From contig CM051025.1 in NCBI GenBank assembly GCA_027627225.1, positions 51,520,181 through 51,584,180 on the forward strand: a stretch of 64,000 nt of DNA, written 5' to 3'. The notes beneath the pieces are model-generated. The model made no database searches, was not told where the DNA came from, and was given only the letters and a program-made list of their open reading frames with translations. Position 1 is the first letter of the stretch; every line of letters starts with the position of its first letter. A program made the position numbers and the translations under genes. This DNA is from Congeria kusceri. Its lineage: Eukaryota; Mollusca; Bivalvia; Myida; Dreissenidae. Shown piece after piece: positions 22,801 to 34,800 of this stretch.

Positions 22801-25800
22801 GCGCACCAACATGTACATTGAGAAACTGAAATAAGGCAATGGAAATATGTGTAACAGCACACATATATGCATATATGATTTTAGATCTGTGTAGCCAGTA
22901 GCTAGTGGTGGATCCGTGGTCTAGTGGTAACGCACTGGCTTCACAACCCAGGGGTCGCAGGTTCGAGCCCCCGCTACACACTAACCTAGTAACTCGTCTT
23001 TCGCATGAGATGTTAAACAGAGGTTCAGTGTACTAGGTGCTTCACACCGACACTTAAAGACCCAGGGTCGCCTCTGGAACGGGGCATCTCCTGTATTTTG
23101 CACTATTCCCCCCGTAGCCCAACTAACAAGTCTTCAGTGGGCGATGGCTGTATGGGAGAGAATCCCAGTGTACTGGGTAAAAATGTACAACACACACACG
23201 CCAGTAGCTAACAGGTAGGTAAATAATTGTATCTGCAGATATATATGTAAGATAATCATGAAAAGATGTAATTAGAACAAGAATATTCAATGATATTCCT
23301 TTTGGCTAGTACTCAAAAGGATCTGCTTAGAAAATCATATGGGTTTTATACAAAACTATAAAATTGTCTTCTTACAAGCCATCATGCCTATCAGCAAACT
23401 GAATAAATCCATCCAGGTCGTCCTGTAGGGTTGGAAACAGGTCAGTGAGTACGCCTCTGAAATGGGGACCATACCCTGTTTGTCAACTACACAAAAAGTC
23501 TTAATTGTGTACATACAGAAACAAAATGTTAAGTAAATACTAGTGATGTCAACGACTAATCGAATATTCAAATACTTGACCGAATATTCAAATATTAAAT
23601 AAGTATTCGAATGGCCAAAAAAATTAATTCTCCATAATAAACTAGTTTAATTCTATAATCCGAGATCATTGTTTTCATCGTTACCTAATTGACACGTTGA
23701 CATGTTATTTAACACCATCGATACCCGTATGCGCAGTGGGAGATAACAAATTAAGCAAACTGTGACAATCGAGTTGTAAACAGACCCTAAGATGTTTGAA
23801 AAATGTATGGTTTATTATGCGGTTAAGGTGTTACTATTAATTTAATTTCAATCCTTTAATTAGCGGTGCATTAACAACAACATTTTTCATGCCGACTTTA
23901 AAGCATTTATTCGCTCAATATAACAAACAAAAATGAGTAAAACAGCACAGGTATATATTCTATGTGTTTCCCGATTAATCTCAAAGTATTCTCGTTCATT
24001 AACCTGTTTATTCAATTGTCAGATTGCTTTGTGTATTGATTGTCTGTTTTGATGTTTGAAGTGTGTAGATCTGTTTTACTATTAATAAATGAATGACAAA
24101 GTAAATGATTCGAAATAAAATCTAATAACTGTTTTCTATGTTGTTTTATTATGACATCAATGAATCGGATGATGAAGATGATTGATGATGATAATGATGA
24201 TAATGATGGTGGTGGTGGAAAAATTCGTATTAAATTCATAGAGTCGACAACGATAAGAACAGTTTTTAAAGGCACATTAATTTGTTTACTTATTATACAT
24301 CCTGGATAAATAAACAAAGACTGGAAAATTAAAAAAAAAACAACAAATATTCTAATATTATTCGAATATTGAATTCGAATAGCATTTTGGTATTCGTTGC
24401 CATCCCTAGTAAATACATTTAATGCGCTCATTGTGTTTGTTTTTTCAACCAAAATCGCAAAAGACATCTATTCTTTATTTATCTGTAAAAAATTGATCTA
24501 GTGGTTTGAGAAAACTTTATAAGTTCTATTTTTTTTAATAAATCTGAAATTCCTGAAATCTCAAGATTAAACTAGATCTCTATACCTTCAACATCACTGG
24601 AAATGTTTAATTAAAACATAGCAATGATTAAATCTAACAGATTTAAGGCTAAACAAAATTAATAAAGTGTTTCTCAAGAACTTTTTCCAAACAAGAGGGC
24701 CACAATGGCCCTGGGTGGCTCACTTGACTTAAAGGCATCTTAATGGCTTACAACAAGACGGCCAAATGGTACTAAACCTGAGTGTACAGATCTGGGCCTT
24801 GCAGTTATAGGGGAAGATTTTTATGGTCTATATAAACCACGTGACCCACAGAGCATGGCCATTTTCTACTCCAGAGGCATAATTTGACCAATATTTGAAG
24901 AGGACCACTATACAATTTCCATGCCAAATATGAAACCTCTGGGCCTTGTGGTTTCTGCGGAGATTTTTAAAGCCCACTTTCCATATAAGTCTATAGAAAC
25001 CATGTGACCCCAGGGTAAGACTTCTTTTTACTTCAGGGCCATCATTTGAACAATATTTGTAGAGGACCACTATACAATGTAACATACAAAATATGAAACC
25101 TCTGGGCCTTGCAGTTTCAGAGACGATAAGTAAAGTCCACTTGCCATATAAGTCTATACAAACCATGTGACCCCCGGGGCGTGGCTAGGTTTGACCCCAG
25201 TTGCATAACTTGAACAATGTTTGTAGAAGACCAATATAAGATGTTACATACCAATAACAAAACCTCTGGGCCTTAAGGTTTCAGAGAAGAAACTTTTTAA
25301 AGTCATTTCGTCATTTAAGTCTATATAAACCATGTGACCCCCAGGGTGTGGCCTCTTTCTACCAAAGGGGCATAATTTGAACATTCTTTGTAGAGGGCCA
25401 CTATACAGTGTTACATACCAAATACAAAACCTTTGGGCCTTGCAGTTTCAAAAGAGACGATTTTTAAAGTCCACTTGCCATATATAAGTCTATAGAAACC
25501 ATGTGACCCCTAGGGCATGGCCAGGTTTGACCCCAGGGGCATAATTTGAACAATCCTTGTAGAGGATCACTATACAATGATACATACCAAATACAAAACC
25601 TCCCAGCCTTGCAGTTTCCGAGAAGATGATTTTTAGTCATTTTGCTATTTAAGTCTATATTAAACACATGAACCCCGGGGCGTGGCCACTTTTTACCCCA
25701 GGGGCATTATTTGAACAATTTTTATAGAGGAACACTATACAATGTCACATACAAAATATGAAATCTCTGGGCATTGCAGTTTCAAAAGAGATTTTTGAAG

Positions 25801-28800
25801 TCCACTTGCCATATAAGTCTAAAGAAACCATGTGACCCCCAGGGCGTGACCAGGTTTGATCCCAGGGGCATAATTTAAATAATCTTTGTAGAGGATCACT
25901 TGACAATTGTTCATAAAAAATATGAAACCTTGGGGCCTTGCGGTTTCAGAGAAGAAGATTTTAAAAGTCATTTCGCTATTGAAGTCTATATAAACCATGT
26001 GACCACCGGGACCTAGCCAGTTTTGACCCCAGGGCACAGTTTGAACAATCTTTGTAGAGGACCACAATACAATGTTACATACCAAATACTAAACCACTGA
26101 GCCTTACAGTTTCAGAGGAGATTTTTTAAGTCATTTTGATATTTAAGTCTATATAAACAATTTGACCCCCAGGGCATGGCCAATTTTTACCCAAGGGGCA
26201 TCATTTGAACAATCTTTGTCGAAATCCACCATACAATGTTACATACCAAATATAAAACCAATGGGCCTTACTGTTTCAGAAGAGAAGATTTTTAAAAGTC
26301 ATTTAGTATACTAAGTCTATATAAACAATGTGACCCCCGGGGCATCATTTGAAAATCTTTGTAGAGGACCACTATGCGATGTTACATACCAAATATGAAA
26401 CCTTTGGGCCTTACAGTTTCAGAGAAAAAGATTGAAAGTCACTTTGCTATTTAAGTCTATATAAACAATGTGATCCCCCGGCGCGAGGCCAGTTTTGACC
26501 CTAGGAGCATCATTTGAACAATCTTCGTAGAGGACCACTGTGCAATGTTACATACCAAATATGCAACCTCTGGGCCTTGCGGTTTCAGAGGAGAGGATTT
26601 TTGAAGTAATTTTGCTATCTGAGTCTATATAAACAATGAGACCACCGGGGCGTGGCCCGTTTTGATCTCAGGGGCATCATTTGAACAATCTTTGTAGAGG
26701 ACCCCTATACAATGCTACCACCTAAATACCAAACCTCTGGCCCTTGCGGTTTTAGAGAAGATTTTCAAAGTCATTTAGCTATTTAAGTCTTTATTAACCA
26801 TGTGACCATCATTTGGCCAGTTTTGACCCCAGGGGCATCATTTGAACAATCTTTGTAGAGGACCACTACGCAAGGTTACATACCAAATATGAAACCTCTG
26901 GGCCTTGCAGTTTCAGGAGAAGATTTTTAAAGTCATTTTGCTATAAAAGTCATCCCCGTTGCTTGGCCAGTTTTGACCCCAGGTGCATTATTGGAACAAT
27001 CTTTGTAGAGGACCACTAGAGGATGCCACATACCAAAAGCTCTCAGCCATGCAGTTTCAGAGAAGAATATTAAAGTTTTCACTTTTTAAATATACCTCCT
27101 TATGCAGCGGACCAAAACAATTTGAACAAATTTAAAAGAGGGTCAACCAAGGATAATTTTCCTGTGAAGTTGGGTGAAAATCTGCCGAGCGGTTAAGGAG
27201 ATGTTGTTTGAATGAAAATGTTGATGCACGACGGATGAAAGGTGATCACAAATGCTCACATGAGCATGTTGTGCTCAGGTGAGCTAAAAATCAGGAGCGA
27301 GGGCATATTCCTTTTTTATTGAAGTATTTTCTTTATTTTTTTTCTTCTACTCTTTTCTATTGGCACTATGTAATGGCTTATTAACACAAGTTCAGATTAA
27401 AGACAATTTTAAGTGTCAATAACAACATAAGCATCCCTTTTTAAAAAATTCGAAATATAGATTTATTTATCACAAACACACATTTAGGCAAGCTGATGTA
27501 AAAAGACAATCAATTTAAATGTTCATTATTAACAAAAGTGCCTTCAAATTGATATAACATCAGCATTAAAGTACTAATATTTCTAGAATATTACTTCTCG
27601 TAATTCATATTTCTATAACTGTCAAAACAAGAGCTGTCAGAGGACAGGGCGCTCGACTAATCAAAGTATTTCAGTTGGTACATATTTTGGATAGTGAAAG
27701 AGGCATAAATTTGTTAAAATACAATATTTTTCAGCGAAGCCTTGTATAGTTGATAAATTTTCGGAACAAGAACTTCAACCACAAAGTCTATGTAAGAAGT
27801 GGGCTAACTCTGTCAAAATACAAAACAGAGTTATGGGTAATGTTTGGCCTTATACTAGAGTTGATGACAAAAGTTAGTTCCAAGTTTCAAGGGAATAACT
27901 TAGGTAGTTTTGATGTTACAAAACTTTTGAATATAAAATTTAACCCGAAATCTATGTGAAAAAGGGGCATAAATATGTCAAAATACAAAACAGAGTTTTT
28001 GGGAATGTTGTCCCTGATACTAGAGTTGATGACAAAGGTTAGTTACACTTTTCAAGTGAATAACTTATGTAGTTTGAAGTTATTTAACTTTTGAATATAA
28101 ACTTTAACCAGAAAATCTAAGTGAAAAAGGGGCATAACTTTGTCAAAATACAAAAAAGAGTTATGGGGAATGTTGCCCCTGACACTGGAATTGATGACAA
28201 AGGTATATTCCAAGTTTCAAGTGAATAACTTATGTAGTTTTGAAGTTACAAGACTTTTCAATATAAACTTTTACCAAATTCAGACACGGACGCCGACTCC
28301 AGGGGTAGTAGGAAAATCACATATTCTTCAAATAGTAAAGCTAAAAAATTTTGAAAAGGAAAATCAGCACTTTTCAATGCAGCTGGCATTTTTGTTTGTT
28401 TCCATAGGACATATATTGACACAGATTTTCTTCAAAAAATATGGAATGCTATTACAAAAGCTAAGGCATCTAAAAAACAAAAGTTTAAATCAACAAAAAG
28501 ACGATATTTATAAAGGTTCCCAATTGAATATTACTTTTTTTTAATTTACAGTTTTTCACAATTTGTGTATATCCGATTTATATAATTAAATCAGACAGGA
28601 AGAAAGTTACTGGAAATACCAAAATCTCAACTGGGTTATTCTTCTTCGCTATGTTAAAATGCGGATTCGTTAAATTTTAAGCCGTTGTCCATGGGATCTG
28701 ATTCAATACATCCTCATTTTAGCAATACTTCTTATGAACGTTTAAGGTGTTTGTTCATTAGAAATTTTTTTACGAGAGGCATTGTTCTAAAGCACTTGGT

Positions 28801-31800
28801 ACAAACGGAATATACTATAATGTACATGCTTTTTTACTCAAGAGTCATCACCAGTTATCGTATACAGAAAATAGAGGATAGCAAGTTACCACAATGTTTA
28901 TAATTCACAGATTTCAATGCATAGTTTTTGTATTTTGTTCAGTAACATTCCCATTAGAAACACTTTCAGCAAAGTTTTATTTTTATGCTCCCCAAATTTT
29001 TGGGGGGAGCATATAGTCGCCGCCTTGTCCGTCCGTCCTTCCGTCCCACTATCATGTCCGGTCTATTTCTCAGCAACTTATTGCTGGAATTGAACGAAAC
29101 TTTATTGGAAGCTTAATTACCAAGATGTGTGCATATAACCAGGATGTTCCGCTTCATTGATTTTTCTCAGAGTTATGGGACTTTGAAGATTTCTGAAATA
29201 TCTATATATTGAACAATTCTTGACTTCCTTGTCCTGGCTATTTCTCCGCAACTACTGGCTGCAATTCAACAAAACTTTATGGGATGCTTCATTACCAAGA
29301 GGAGGTGTGCATATAACCAGCACATTCCGCTTCAATGAATTTTCATTGAAACTTAATGGAATGGAAACTTAATGGAACTCTTCATTGCCAAGAGGAGTTG
29401 TGCATATGACCAGGATGTTCAGCTTCAATGATTTTTCTCAGAGTTATGGTACTTTGAACATTTTTGAAATTAATTTATAAAGCACACTTCTTGTATGGGC
29501 TTTTTCTTAGCAACTACTGGCAAGATTTAAAAAAAAAATTATGGGAATCTTTATTGCCAAGAGGAAGTTTGCATATTACCACAACGCTCCGCTCCAGTGA
29601 TTTTTCTTGGAGTTATGGGACTTTGAAGATGTCAATTGTGTCATACATCTTACTAAGGAACTGCTCTATGAATTCAATGATGCTGGATGGAAAACTAAAT
29701 AACTAGGAATTGATATAACCATACCAGTATTACAGTAATGATCCATCACTTAGATTTTGTTTTTATTTTTTATTTTTTTTATTTTTACAATTTTACTGCA
29801 TGATCATATTGTATTTTTGTGGTATGCTTACATACAGTTTTGATGTCAGATTTGATCTTGCAGTTCTAGAGATTTTCAGCCATTTTAATATCTCTGCCCT
29901 TCTCATTGCATTTATATTGCTTGACAAAGTGGATTGGGGAGCATCCATCAGTTTTACTGATATCCTAGTTATTAATATATTTCTGGACTTCTCCTTTAAA
30001 ACCCCGACGCAACCCTAAAAAATAGTTTATACAATTTTTATTGGCATTTAATCCAATTCATGGCGGGCCATAAAAAAACGTGGCGCTGCCTGAGAAACAA
30101 ATCATTAACTTTTTTTAGCATAACGAGACAAATACTGATGAAAGTAAAATTCACAATCTCCATGCCATGAGATGAAGCTTCCCACAAAATAAACACATGC
30201 ACAATTTTAAAACCAGCAAGTATTTTATACCATAAAAATCTGTCGAAAAAGCAGGACAAGTTACTTACCTCATTTCGTCATTAATTTGTCTCCTGCAAAC
30301 AAAGAATACAATATTATTTCGTATAAAATGAAAATTTTTGTGAATTATTATACAAATATTGTATGTAAAGAAACAAACTTACTGAAAGCGTGTGTATTTT
30401 GACAAGTCTGCTTAGTAATCGAAACAAAACTTCTAATTATGTCTTAAATAATTTTAAATATAAATGGTACAATGGCAATTCAAACAACAAGAAATAAAAT
30501 ATATAACTGGCACAGAAAAGTCCAAGAGAAAGAAGACCTTTTGATTTATTGTAAGGCATAGTGCAAGTTATAAGAATGAATGTGCATTAAGGATTAAAGC
30601 ACATGTACAACAGAATACCAACACAAATCAAAGAAATACACATTTAAACTTCACATGTTTAGGGTAATTAGAATTAAAATATTTCTGTAAAAATTTCACC
30701 TACATAATTATGATATACACTTAGTTGAGTTCATTCATAGAGTTTCAATACTATAACTACCTGTAGCAGAGATATGAGGCGCGTCGTGGGAAAACCGGGC
30801 TTAATGCATTAACGTAAAGTGTTGTCCCAGATCAGCCTGTGCAGTCCGCACAGGATGATCCAGGATGGCACTTTTCGCCTAAAGTGAATTTATGGTTAGA
30901 AGAGACTTCCTTGAAACAGAAAATACCATAAATGCGGAAAGTGCCATCCCGGATTAGCCTGTGCAGACTGCACAGGCTGATCTGGGACAACACTTTACGT
31001 TAATGCATTAAGCCCGGTTTTCCCATGACGCGCCTCATATCTCTGCTTCCAGCTGCCCGACCAAAATGTTGTGGTTCTTAAATTCCTAAAACTTAGTGTT
31101 CACTGCAAAACATGCAATGCAAACCACTGTAAAGTCTGGTTATATGCAATTTACATAATGATTAACGGTATCTGTATAAAAATAATGACAGTGAGCTAGA
31201 GTTGTGTTAACAGTTATTTTCTGTTTACATAATAGTGGAGAAACATTTTATAAAACATTTTTTGTCTGTTATGTTCTGACTCGACTATCCGAACTTCCGT
31301 GAAGTTCAAATGTATATAAGCTTAAATGTTGGACAGGGACACACTATGAATTTTTTTTTTTTAAATAAATCGTACTAGGCATATACAAAATATCTTGCAA
31401 TTTACATTTAAACATATGCACTCGGAACATTATTCATTGCCAATGCACTATTCACTAATTAACAATATTTACATGTATCAGCATTAAATAACACATGAGG
31501 CATGTCGTGGGAAAACCAGGCTTAATGCAAGAGTGTAAAGTAACGTCCCTGATCAGCCTGTGCAGTCCACATAGGTTGATCCAGGACGGTACTTTCCACC
31601 TACAGGGGATTTACGTTTAAAAGAAACAGTCTTGAAACAGAAAATTCCTTAAAGCAGAAAGTGCCGTCCCGGGACGAAACTTTAAGCACTTGCATTAAGC
31701 CCGGTTATACATATCCGTGATACCAACGTAGCTGAGTATAACACATTTATGTGAAGTTGGAATAAGACGTCAAACATAGAATAAACTATTTTATTACAGC

Positions 31801-34800
31801 AATGTTTTATATGCAGTTTATCATTTGTAATTTAAGAACATTGCAGAGTAATGAGTCAAAAGACACCTGTATATATAACTGTATCAATAAAATTGATTTT
31901 ACCACAAAACTGTATACTTGTATGCATTTACAAAATTTTCACACAAAAATTGAACTGTGTCCATGCATGCATGAGCACAGTTTATATATACATTAAAAAT
32001 GATCAAAGACGCAATCAGTTTTAATGAAAAAGTCATGGGAAAATGCTAATTATACCAAAAGAAGTGACATAATATAATAAACATACATAAACAACATGAA
32101 ATACTCAGTTTTATGTGACAAAAGAACAAAAATCATGTCCATTCTATGTTTGATGTCTTATTCTAACTTCACATAATACAGTGTTGTATCATTACGATGA
32201 CAATATCAGTACAACACCAGAATTAAATTAATAATCACAAAATCTAATAAAATTTTATTTAACCTAACTGCTTGCATAAAGAACTCAAGAAATACAATAC
32301 AAAGTACAGGTACAAGCAGTTTTCCTGAGCTGAGAATACATGTAAGTGACGAAAGACATCAACAATTACGCACCAGGAACATGGCCAACGAAAGGAAATA
32401 CCTACCAGAAATAAGTTCGAATTTCCCTTACATATGCATTATTCAGACAAGAAATAGACTGAACACAATGTTTTACAACAACGGTGGAATTAATAATTAC
32501 TGAAAAGTGCTCATTGTTAAGGCAACAATACCCGTGGTACAGTATTGCAAGTTGATCAACAGGACATCAGTGTATAAGGTCACTGTTTAATTGTAAGAAA
32601 TCCTAAGCATCTGTATCACCATCATGTAAAGAACTTCTCGAAATAGGGCGTTTGTTTACCATGTTTACAATCCCATACTATAAAGTCCCATATACATGTA
32701 TTCTGTCAAAGTCTAGCAATGTCTTTCTAGAGAAGCAAAAACAAAAAGGAAACTACATATTTAGTGTTTAGAGCTGTAACGACATTTTGAACCATGGAAA
32801 TCAACATATAAAGCTGCCATAAAATCATGCTTTAATGAAACCTGTGAACCGAGCATTATTATTCAACAGCCAGCAATATAAAACATCGTTCAACAACGAG
32901 GTATCTAGCTACATTGATTATATACACCTGTGTAATGTTTGTGTCCTTCTTTAATGGGCTGAATACATGTTTAAAAAGGAACAAAAATTTAACAAACTTG
33001 TTGTGCATACATTATTTTAAATCAGATTCTTTATTTATTCAAAAATGATAAATGTTTTGATGTTTCGATTATAGCTATGAATACAGAATTATAGGAAAAC
33101 ATTGTTGCCAAATTCTCAAACAACCGATGCAAAAAACGAAAAACAGATGAAAAAAAAAACACCTGCAAATCCGAGTCAATATTTAAAAATCACCCTAGAA
33201 CTGCAAAAAACCCAAGCTACTAATTACTAAAACGTGATGACATTCCTGATACAAATTCACCGACCACCACAAAAATACATGTAGCCCATGTGGACAAAAA
33301 TTACACCTGTGTGACAGACACTAGTCGTACAGCATTTTTCGGCAACATATGCAACAATGGACTACATGACTGAAGCGGCAGATGGGTGGGGAACAGGGGC
33401 GTGTAGGGACCAGACTTACAACTGCCATGTGGGGATCCGTGATGTGAGACCCTCGCCAAGGTTCTCCAGAATATACTCCCTGAGCACACAAATGTATGAG
33501 AATTGGCCTTCCGATAACAATGATCACCAAATGTGGTATAATACATGTCTTCCGATAACAGTGATTATCAAATGCGGTATAGTAATAAGCCTTCTAATAA
33601 CAATGATTATCAAATGTGGTATAGTAATAAGCCTTCCGATAACAATGATTATCAAATGCGGTATAGTAATAAGCCTTCCGATAACAGTGATTATCAAATG
33701 CGGTATAGTAATAAGCCTTCTGATAACAATGATTATCAAATACGGTATAGTAATAAGCCTTCCGATAACAATGATTATAAAATACGGTATAGTAATAAGC
33801 CTTCTGATAACAATGATTATAAAATACGGTATAGTAATAAGCCTTCTGATAACAATGATTATCAAACGTAGCATCTTTAACAATTAACATACCTTTCTGT
33901 AACTAACATAATGTGAATTTACCAAAACTAATTTTACTATTCATTATCAGATATTATTTTTAACTGCATGCATCTATATGTAAAACAAACATGTTATGAA
34001 ATTGCAAACTTACACTTTTTATAACTAATTATTACCTGATAATTGAACTACATGCATCTTAAGTTATTATGTCATTAAAGGCATAGAGTTACTGTAACTG
34101 CATGCAAAGGAAATTTTCCTGCCAACGCATTTATAACTCAAGTGGTTCATACATGTCTGAAGGCCAATTTTATAGAACATTATAATAACCATATCACAGA
34201 ATGATATTTTATCAAACGATGATTATATGAGAAAATGTGTAAGTACTTGGGGCCAATCATGTAAAAGAAAAGAATGAAGATATTTCCCAGTAAAAGATGC
34301 ACATCAGTATTGAAGACACAGAAAGAAAATGAGTAAGTCATTCGAATCTAACTAAAGACACACTCACAAATGAAAGTGATTTCACAACAATATTACACAG
34401 CTGACCACTGTTGAAATGTTTCACCAAAAGGTGTCTTCAGTTACAAATATATTTAGTGAGACAGTTTTTGTTTAAATTTCAAGCCAACACACTTGTATTT
34501 TCTTTTGAAATATATCTAAGGATCCTACAGCTATTTTGTTAAATCTAAACGTTAAATATACAGGTGTGTGTTTCAGAGCAAGAAAGTTAATTCATGAGTC
34601 ATGGCGTGGTTTAAAATAACATATGCTAGTGAATAATAAATGGAAGATGTATGCATTGTGCTGTGACAAGTAATTCAGCTCAAATTAACATAGTTTTTTT
34701 TTCAATCAATTTATTAGTTTAAATTTACTAGAGAAGTTGTTTGTGCAAACATAGATTTCAATGTGATCTACTGGTACTTCAAATTAACAATTTTCGTTCA

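Noticed and set aside
22911..22981. Possible functional tRNA gene
   Set aside because: A and B boxes are present but the acceptor stem does not pair, and the sequence is the head of a SINE with an 11-bp target duplication. The tRNA-like heads at ~430-515 and ~11640-11726 are rejected for the same reason.
24012..24467. 151-codon minus-strand frame as a host or transposase gene
   Set aside because: It spans the right terminus of a hAT-type MITE, is low in complexity, and has no transposase motif.
24828..26085. Minus-strand open frames of 67-112 codons
   Set aside because: They repeat the same pseudo-peptides unit by unit through a tandem-core element, so are shadows of the repeat.
33301..33890. 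Repetitive proteins from several overlapping open frames
   Set aside because: They come from the 42-bp minisatellite whose period is a multiple of three; no exon context.
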